Shown here one piece after another: positions 57,365 to 64,000 of a stretch of 64,000 nt of DNA. Below the pieces are notes generated by a model, which worked only from the letters and a program-made list of their open reading frames with translations, did no database searches and was not told the DNA's origin. Numbering within the stretch: position 1 is the stretch's first letter; every line of letters begins with the position of its first letter. Location of the stretch: the NCBI RefSeq assembly GCF_013753875.1, contig NZ_SMDS01000017.1, forward strand, positions 248,001-312,000. Direction: 5' to 3'. The translations under genes and the position numbers were made by a program. This DNA is from Candidatus Pantoea persica (GTDB taxonomy: Bacteria; Pseudomonadota; Gammaproteobacteria; Enterobacterales; Enterobacteriaceae).

Positions 57365-57474
57365 AAAGCGGATGGTATAGCCCGAAGAGCAAAGCGTCCC
57401 GCGACAAGGATGTCGCGGGTCGAGCGAGCAGGGATGCGTAAGCGACTTTGCGATCGGGCCATACCATCCGCTTT
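57365..57474. repeat. Palindromic intergenic element, copy 2
   Basis: Lies between convergent entF and fepC. Arms AAAGCGGATGGTAT (57365-57378) and ATACCATCCGCTTT (57461-57474) are perfectly complementary over 14 bases, continuing inward as AGCCCGA / TCGGGCC. An inner hairpin CCCGCGACA-AGGA-TGTCGCGGG is perfect. Bases 57382-57410 are identical to copy 1 at 551-579, and the right core is nearly so. In this position it could end both entF and fepC transcripts. Confidence 0.8.
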
Positions 57475-57530
57475 GGCACCTGTCTCCTACACCATCCATA
57501 CTCAGGTTTTGGCTAGCCTCTCAGTTGCTG

Positions 57531-58061
57531 CCGCGCCCCAGCGGCACAATCATCGGCGTCTTCGCCACCGGATCCTTGACAATAATGCAGCGCAAGCCGT
57601 AGACCGCCTCAATCAACGCTGGCGTAACGATCTCGGACGGCCTGCCCTCGGCCACAAACTAGCCGTTGCGCATGGCGATCAAGTGGGTGGCGTAGCGGCA
57701 CGCCTGATTAAGATCGTGCAGCAGCAGCGTCTGCTGCGCTAGCACCATGGCGATCCAGACGCGCTGGCGCTGGCCGCCAGAGAGCTGATCCACCGGCTGT
57801 GCGGCGATATCGGCGACGCCGGTTGCCCGCATCGCCTGCTGCACCGCGGCTTCGTCTTCGTCGCGCCAGCGGCCAAATAGCGACTGATGCGGATAGCGGA
57901 CGCGCGCTACCAGCTCGCTTGCCCGTAGGCGTCTGCGAGCTTTGCGGCAGCAGACCGAGACGTCGCGCCACCTCTTTAGTGGAGAGGCAGGAAATCGCCT
58001 CACTGTCCAGCAGCACCTGTCCCTGCAGCGGCGAGGTCAGCCAGCTTAGCGCCCGCATCAG
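57531..58061 (-). pseudogene. fepC: Ferric enterobactin ABC ATPase FepC, both Walker motifs deleted
   Basis: The remnant starts in mid-protein (LSWLTSPLQGQVLLD), fused in frame to a piece of fepG; the Walker A half is gone. STKEVARRLGLLPQSSQTP follows, then a frame change, RYPHQSLFGRWRDEDEAAVQ, the ABC signature LSGGQRQR, and MVLAQQTLL joined directly to LHDLNQACRYATHLIAM, so Walker B and the D-loop (about 35 residues) are deleted. TAG 57659-57661 interrupts RNG-FVAEG; the natural end is IIVKDP ... VPLGRGSN with TGA 57531-57533. Confidence 0.9.
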
Positions 58062-58201
58062 CGCGCGCACGCTGATGCCGATAATAATCAGCCGAAAGGT
58101 TTCGACGCCGTTGCGCCAGGCAAACAGCCAGACCACGCCCGCCGTCAGCAGGCCGTCCAGCAGCGCCGCCAGCATCCAGAGGGTATGGATCATCGCTCGG
58201 C

Positions 58202-58205
<4 letters not shown>
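58062..58205 (-). pseudogene. fepG: Permease FepG, about 45 codons left, fused to fepC
   Basis: ATG 58205 (overlapping the fepD stop, ATGA) opens MSRAMIHTLWMLAALLDGLL and quickly reaches AGVVWLFAWRNGVETFRLII IGISVRAL, the middle of FepG in E. coli. Then the sequence switches in frame to fepC. Both the front third and the second half of the permease, including the site contacting FepC, are missing. A single deletion across fepG-fepC can explain the join. Confidence 0.85.
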
Positions 58206-58983
<778 letters not shown>

Positions 58984-59032
58984 AACGTTCCGAACCTTAA
59001 CTATTTAACTGACACAACTAGCGCGTCAATTT

Positions 59033-59051
59033 GATAATGATACTTGTTATC
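59033..59051. promoter_or_regulatory. Fur box between fepD and entS
   Basis: GATAATGATACTTGTTATC matches the 19-base Fur consensus GATAATGATAATCATTATC at 16 positions. It lies between the divergent starts of fepD (58983) and entS (59128), so it should repress both with iron. Confidence 0.85.
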
Positions 59052-59127
59052 GCTATTACTCGTATTTTGTATGTTACCATGATTCGCCCTAACCATAACG
59101 AGGAAAACCGCAGTAAAAGGCGACGAA

Positions 59128-60320
59128 ATGAATAAATCCTCCCATTTGATCGATCTCAGCCTGTTGAAGACGCATTCCGCTTTCCGCGCCATTTTTATCG
59201 CCCGCTTTATCTCCATCGTTGCGCTCGGCATGCTGGCCGTCGCCGTGCCGGTACAGATCCAGCAGCTGCCCCATTCGCCTGCGCTGGTGGGGCTGGCGGT
59301 CACGCTGTCGGGTGCCGGCATGTTTGTCGGTTTTCTGACCGGCGGCGTGCTGGCAGATCGCTATGAGCGCAAGCGTTTGATCCTGCTGGCGCGTTCCACC
59401 TGCGGGCTGGGCCTTGTCGGGCTGGCGATTAACGCCGTGCTGCCGACCCCCTCGGTAAGCGCCGTTTTCCTGCTGGGGCTGTGGAACGGCTTTTTCGGCG
59501 CGCTTGGCGTGACCGCGCTGTGCAGGCGGGCGATATCACCATGCTGACGGTGCGCTTCGGCTCGATACTTTCGTCTGCCATCGGCAGGCTGGTGATGGAG
59601 CACGGCGGCGCGGTGTGGAACTACGGCCTCGCCGCGTTTGGCACGCTGCTCAACGTCCTGACCCTGCTGCGGCTGTCGGTGATGCCGCCGCCGCAGCCGC
59701 GTGAACATCCGCTGCGGGCGCTCGCCAGCGGCGTGCAGTTCATGTTTGCCGCTCCGCTGGTCGGCATAGCGGCGGTGACCGGCGCGCTGGTGACGCTGGC
59801 CAGCGCGGTGCACGTGCTCTATCCGGCGCTGGCGCCGCACTGGCAGGTGAGCCTCGACCAGCTGGGCCTGATGTATGCCGCGGTGCCGCTCGGCACGGCG
59901 CTGGGCTCGCTGACCAGCAGGCGGCTGGCCCAGTCGCCGCAGCCCAGCAGGCTGATCCTAGCCAGCGCCATCGCCGCCTTTGTGGCGCTGGGGCTGTTCA
60001 GCCTGATGCCTTGGTTCGCGCCTGGTCTGGTTTACCTGGCGGCGTTTGGCTACTTCAGCGCTATCAACAGTCTGGTGCAGTACGCCATGATCCAGTCGCT
60101 GACGCCGGACGCGCTGCTGGGACGCATCAACAGCCAGTGGACGGCGCAGAACGTTACCGGCGACGCGATCGGCGCACTGGGCAGCTGTCTGCTGACGCAG
60201 CAGGCCGCCGCTTTTTTCGGTTTCGGCGCGGCGCTGCTGGGGATGGTGATGTGGATCCTGATGGCGCGGCTGTGACGCTATCAGCCACCAGCGCCGACGC
60301 TGGCGGACGAGGCGTCATGA
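59128..60320 (+). pseudogene. entS: Enterobactin exporter EntS, deleted and frameshifted
   Basis: EntS is an MFS exporter of enterobactin. The start [20 protein letters not shown] and [24 protein letters not shown] loop ([13 protein letters not shown]) match. Around 59520 about 15 residues (ATPALVGRENLM in E. coli) are missing and the frame shifts; the rest ([60 protein letters not shown]) is in another frame. TGA 60273-60275 comes 15 codons before the natural TGA 60318-60320, which abuts the fepB stop on the other strand. Confidence 0.9.
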
Positions 60321-61244
60321 CTTAACGAATAGCTGCTCAAGACGCGCCAGCAAATGCGTGGCGCTGTAGTAGTCGAGACGGAAGATCTCCGCCCCCAGCG
60401 CGTAAACCTAATGCTGCTTTACTGCTGCCGAAGGGATTCTGCATGACCTGCTGCGCGGTCTTATCCTCCGCGGCGAACAGCAGGAAGGTGTTGCCGTTCA
60501 GGCCGCTGGCGACGTTATCGCCGGAGAGCTGAATGATGTCTTTTCTCTGCCCCATGCTGTGCAGCTGCTGCAGGCCGGCAGGCGGCATGGCCAGGGTAAA
60601 GCCAAGCTGTTCCAGCAGCTTGCCCTGCGCCGATTCGCTGGTCCAGAGGTTGACTGCGCGGCCGTCGCCGTTCACCACCATCGCCGAGACGGGCTGCGGC
60701 GGCAGCGCGATCTTGCTTTTCAGCGCCGCCTCTTGCGCATCGAACGCCTTGACGCACGCCGCCGCGGCCTCATAGCCGGCAGCCTGGCCCAGCAGCGTAA
60801 CCAGCTGCTGCCAGCTTTTATCGCCATAGTTCACCACCAGCATCGGCGCAATGGTGGAGAACTGATCCACCAGCTTGATGGCGGAGTCGTTGCCTGTGGC
60901 ACTGACGATAATCAGATCGGGCGCTTCCACCGCCACCGCTTCGGGGCTCGACTCGCCGATATAGAGCCGTTTGACCCCTTTCTGCTTCGCTACCGCGCCC
61001 CACTGACGGAAAAAGCCCTGCTCATCGGCCAGGCGACTGCCGGGCGCAGTAGCGCCGCTGGCGATCACCGGCGCGTCGATCGCCAGCAGCGAGCCGGTCA
61101 GCATGACGCTGGTTGAAACGATACGCTGCCGTTCGCGCCTTACACATTGCTCGGCCAGCTGTCATCGGCCCGAGCCAGAGAAGTCATTGCCGTCAACGCC
61201 ACAGAAATCAGCGCGACAGCCGCCAGGAAACTCCGCTTAACCAT
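60315..61244 (-). pseudogene. fepB: Ferric enterobactin periplasmic binding protein FepB, broken at both ends
   Basis: ATG 61244 starts a signal peptide, MVKRSFLAAVALISVALTAM, cleaved near ARADDSW. TAA near 61144 follows SNV, and part of the mature N-terminus is lost before [20 protein letters not shown] in another frame. The central lobe is clean ([56 protein letters not shown]). Near 60430 a loss and frame change precede [23 protein letters not shown] 60315-60317. Confidence 0.9.
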
Positions 61245-61363
61245 AAGCACTGGTCCACCATTTGTGAGAAAACCTTGCCCGGTAATTCCTCCTAATCGCA
61301 TCGCGCTTCAGGACAGTATGCCGCACACTCCGGCGTAATCAACGTAGGTTACAGGGCCATAAC

Positions 61364-61382
61364 ACAAATGATAATCATTGTT
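61364..61382. promoter_or_regulatory. Fur box between fepB and entC
   Basis: The 13-base core AATGATAATCATT (61367-61379) is identical to the consensus centre; AATTATCTTATCATTT follows within 20 bases and may be a second, overlapping half. It lies between the divergent fepB and entC starts. Confidence 0.82.
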
Positions 61383-61411
61383 AATTATCTTATCATTTAT
61401 AGGTGAAAATT

Positions 61412-62093
61412 ATGGGGGAAACGTTGACGTTTGGAAATCCCCTGCTTCAGGATTTCTCCGCGCTGTGAAGGAGATTTATCTTCACATCGCCTTGGCGCAG
61501 CATCGCCACTGCTGCGCAAGCAGGGACGCGACTTCAGTTCCTGCCCGCTCGCCGGCTCCGCGCGGCGCGATGTCGATCCGCAGCGCGATCGCGAAGCGGG
61601 CGATCCCCTGATGCGCTCCACGAAAGATCGCCACGAGCACAAGCTGGTGACCGACGCGATGCGCGACGTGCTGCAGCCGCGCAGCCGCCTGCTCTCCGTG
61701 CCCGCGGCGCCGTCGCTGCTCACCACCGCCACGCTGTGGCATCTGGCGACGCAGATTGACGGCGAAGCACGCGACGAGCGGGAAAACGCCCTGTCGCTCG
61801 CCTGCCTGCTGCATCCGACCCCTGCCCTGAGCGGCTTTCCGCACCAGCGCGCCCAGCAGCTGATTCAGACGCTGGAGCCGTTTGAGCGCCAGCTGTTCGG
61901 CGGCATTGTCGGCTGGTGCGACGACCAAGGCAACGGCAAATGGGTAGTGACCATCCGCTGCGGCACCGTGCACGGCGCGCGCGTGCGCCTGTTTGCCGGC
62001 GCGGGCATCGTGGCAGATTTGCAACCGGAATCAGAATGGCGCGAGACCGGAGTCAAGCTCGACACCATGCTGCGCGCTTTTGGAATGCAATAA
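61412..62093 (+). pseudogene. entC: Isochorismate synthase EntC, internal deletion
   Basis: EntC converts chorismate to isochorismate. ATG 61412 gives MGETLTFGNPLLQDFSAL then TGA, with RRFIFTSPWRSI (the FFFMSPYRS-like N-terminal motif) just after. About 150 residues are then missing, and in another frame the C-terminal chorismate-binding domain follows: LLRKQGRDFSSCPLAGSARR, DRHEHKLVTDAMRDVL, LLHPTPALSGFPHQRAQQL, FGGIVGWCDDQGNG, RLFAGAGIVADLQPESEWRE. The end LDTMLRAFGMQ with TAA 62091-62093 is natural. First gene of entCEBA. Confidence 0.92.
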
Positions 62094-62103
62094 AGGAAAT
62101 ACC

Positions 62104-63693
62104 ATGTAGATCCCATATAACCGCTAGCCAGAGGATCTGGCGGCCCGTTACCGCGAAAAAGGTTACTGGCTGGATGTGCCGATGACCGATATCCTGGCGC
62201 GTCATCAAACCAGCGACGCCATCGCCGTTCTTGAGGGCGATCTGCAGCTGAGCTACCGCGAGCTGGCGCAACGCAGCGACAATCTGGCGGCGGCGCTGCA
62301 ACGTCGCGGCATTAAAAACGGCGACACCGTGCTGGTGCAGCTTGGCAACGTCGCCGACTTCTACGTCACCCTGTTTGCGCTGTTCAAGCTGGGCGTCACG
62401 TCGGTCTATGCTCTGTTCAGCCACCAGCGCACCAAGCTGCAGGCCTATGCCGCGCAGATCGAGCCTGCGCTGCTGATCGCCGATCGCAGCCATGCCCTCT
62501 TTGCCGACGACAGTTTTATCGACGCGCTGTGCTCGGCGCAGCCGGCGCTGCGTCAGGTGATCCTGCGCAATAGCGACCAGGCGGAGAATACGCTGGAGGC
62601 GCTGATGGCCGAAGCGGCAGGCGACTTCCAGCCGACGCCGACCGCTACCGACGAAGTGGCGTTTTTCCAGCTTTCCGGCGGCAGCACCAGCACGCCCAAG
62701 CTGATCCCGCGTACCCACAACGATTACTACTACAGCGTCCGCGCCAGCGACGAGATCTGCGCCATCACCGCCGACAGGCACTACCTGATCGCCCTGCCCG
62801 CACCGCATAATTTCGCCATGAGTTCGCCCGGCCCGCTGGGCGTCTTCTACGCCGGTGGTCAGGTGATCCCGGCCGAAGACCCCAGCGCCACCCACAGCTT
62901 CCAGCTGATTGAGAAGCATCAGGTCACCGATACCGGTCTAGTACCACCCGCCGTCAGCCTCAGTCTGCAGGCGATCAATAAGTGGGTCAGCTACAAGACG
63001 CTGGCGTCGCTGCAGCGTATGCAGGTAGGCGGCGCCAAGCTGGGAGAAACCCTAGCGGTGCGCATTCAGAGCGAAATAGGCTGCAGGCCGCAGCAGGTGT
63101 TCGGCATGGCCGGAGGGGTGGTGAACTACACGCGCTTCGACGACGGCGAGACCACCATTTTCACCACTCAAGGTCGTCCGATTTCGCCGGACGACGAAGT
63201 CTGGGTGACGGACGAGAACGACGATCCGCTACCGAGCAGCGAGGTTGGCCGCCTGATGACGCGCGGTCCTTACACCTTCCGCGGCGACTATAAAAGCACG
63301 GAGCACAACGCGGCCAGCTTTGACGTCAACGGTTTTTACTGCTCGGGCGATCTGATCGAGATTAACCCGCAGGGCTACATTACTGTGCAGGGCGGCGAGA
63401 AGATCGCAGCGGAAGAGATCGAAAACCGGCTACAGCGCCATCCCGACGTGATTCATGCGGCGCTGGTGTCGATACATGACGAGCTGATGGGCGAAAAGAG
63501 CTGCGCCTTTATCGTCGCCCGCCAGCCGATTAAGCCGGTGGCGCTGCGCCGCCATCTGCGCGAGCTGGGCGTCGCCGAATATAAACTGCCCGATCGTATT
63601 ACCTGCGTGGATAAACTGCCACTGACGCCCGTCGGCAAAGTTGACAAGAAACGCCTGCGCCAACAGCTTGCCGATCAACAAGCGCAAGCCTGA
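62104..63693 (+). pseudogene. entE: 2,3-dihydroxybenzoate-AMP ligase EntE, two early TAG codons and hinge deletion
   Basis: EntE adenylates 2,3-dihydroxybenzoate and loads it on EntB. One frame runs from ATG 62104 to TGA 63691-63693, but codons 2 and 8 are TAG (62107-62109, 62125-62127; the second replaces Trp of the RWPE motif). Reinitiation at GTG 62176 or ATG 62182 could still make most of the protein. However, A3 reads SGGSTSTPK for SGGTTGTPK, GMAEG has become GMAGG, and the A8 hinge segment GREKDQINRGGEK is shortened to QGGEK, an in-frame loss of about nine residues needed for domain alternation. Probably inactive even if reinitiated. Confidence 0.88.
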
Positions 63694-63710
63694 CCTGTTC
63701 CGGAGATTTT

Positions 63711-64000
63711 ATGGCTATTCCAAAACTGACCTCATACTCACTGCCCGCCGCCGCTGAGCTGCCCACCAACAAGGTGAAATGGACGCTGGAGCCGCAGCGC
63801 GCCGCGCTGCTGATTCACGATATGCAGGCCTACTTCCTTAACTTCTGGGGCGAGAACAGCCCGCTAGTCAATCAGGTGGTAGAGAACATCGCTCGCCTGC
63901 GCGCCTACTGCAAAGCGCAAGGCATTCCGGTGTTCTACACCGCCCAGCCCAACCAGCAGAGTGATGAAGATCGCGCGCTGCTCAACGATATGTGGGGTCC
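63711..64000 (+). CDS. entB: Isochorismatase / aryl carrier protein EntB, 5' part
   Basis: Starts MAIPKLTSYSLPAAAELPTN at ATG 63711, 17 bases after the entE stop, and runs off the window. LEPQRAALLIHDMQAYFLNF includes the catalytic Asp of the isochorismatase domain; PVFYTAQPNQQSDEDRALLN is conserved. No lesion in the 96 visible codons, unlike every other ent or fep gene here. The carrier-protein domain lies beyond the window, so integrity of the whole gene is unknown. Confidence 0.93.
   Translation, partial: MAIPKLTSYSLPAAAELPTNKVKWTLEPQRAALLIHDMQAYFLNFWGENSPLVNQVVENIARLRAYCKAQGIPVFYTAQPNQQSDEDRALLNDMWG

Overview
The window is a GC-rich enterobacterial chromosome segment. Two E. coli-like neighbourhoods can be followed gene by gene: lptG-lptF / pepA-holC-valS-...-rraB-argI-pyrL-pyrB-pyrI-ridA, and yhbO/P/Q/S-ubiT/U/V-yhbW-...-deaD-nlpI-pnp-rpsO-truB-rbfA-infB-nusA-rimP-tRNA-fMet-tRNA-Leu-secG-glmM-folP-ftsH-rlmE-yhbY-greA-dacB-basRS. 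These are followed by an enterobactin cluster (fepA, fes, mbtH, entF, fepC/G/D, entS, fepB, entC, entE, entB). Gene content (a three-subunit gluconate dehydrogenase, miaE, MbtH-linked entF) fits Erwiniaceae (Pantoea / Mixta / Erwinia-like). About half of the genes are recently broken by nonsense codons, frameshifts and internal deletions, while every gene known to be essential in E. coli is intact. This is the picture of a lineage that recently became host-restricted.

Layout. 1-5500: broken marC, a dying gluconate dehydrogenase operon on the minus strand, and a solute-binding-protein remnant. 5500-7300: broken yjiN and an Rpn-nuclease stump. 7300-14700: an intact block (lptG, lptF, pepA, holC, valS). 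14700-16400: yjgM and miaE wrecks, and rraB with an altered tail. 16400-19900: argI and pyrLBI with their operators and attenuator intact, and ridA with a lost stop. 19900-28800: a tract of decay (nrdD, nrdG, yhbO, ubiT, ubiU, ubiV, yhbW, araC/SDR) with only yhbP, yhbQ and nearly yhbS surviving. 28800-47850: an intact core block of translation, RNA metabolism, secretion and envelope genes, with nlpI the one casualty. 48000-64000: broken dacB-basR-basS, then an enterobactin locus in which only the visible part of entB is clean.

How it fits together. Both halves of anaerobic ribonucleotide reductase (nrdD, nrdG) and all three genes of oxygen-independent ubiquinone synthesis (ubiT, ubiU, ubiV) are dead, so the lineage has apparently stopped growing without oxygen. 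Siderophore synthesis, export, uptake and hydrolysis are all disabled, often exactly at catalytic motifs, although Fur-box-like sites remain in front of them. Nonsense codons are mostly TAG, and nine of 21 lie in CCTAG or CTAGG, which revert to CCWGG (Dcm) sites and to the expected Trp or Gln codon. Three hexanucleotide tandem repeats sit in the siderophore locus, and two copies of a structured palindromic element with compensating arm changes lie at about 0.55 and 57.4 kb. I see no prophage, CRISPR array, insertion sequence, toxin-antitoxin pair or complete new operon.
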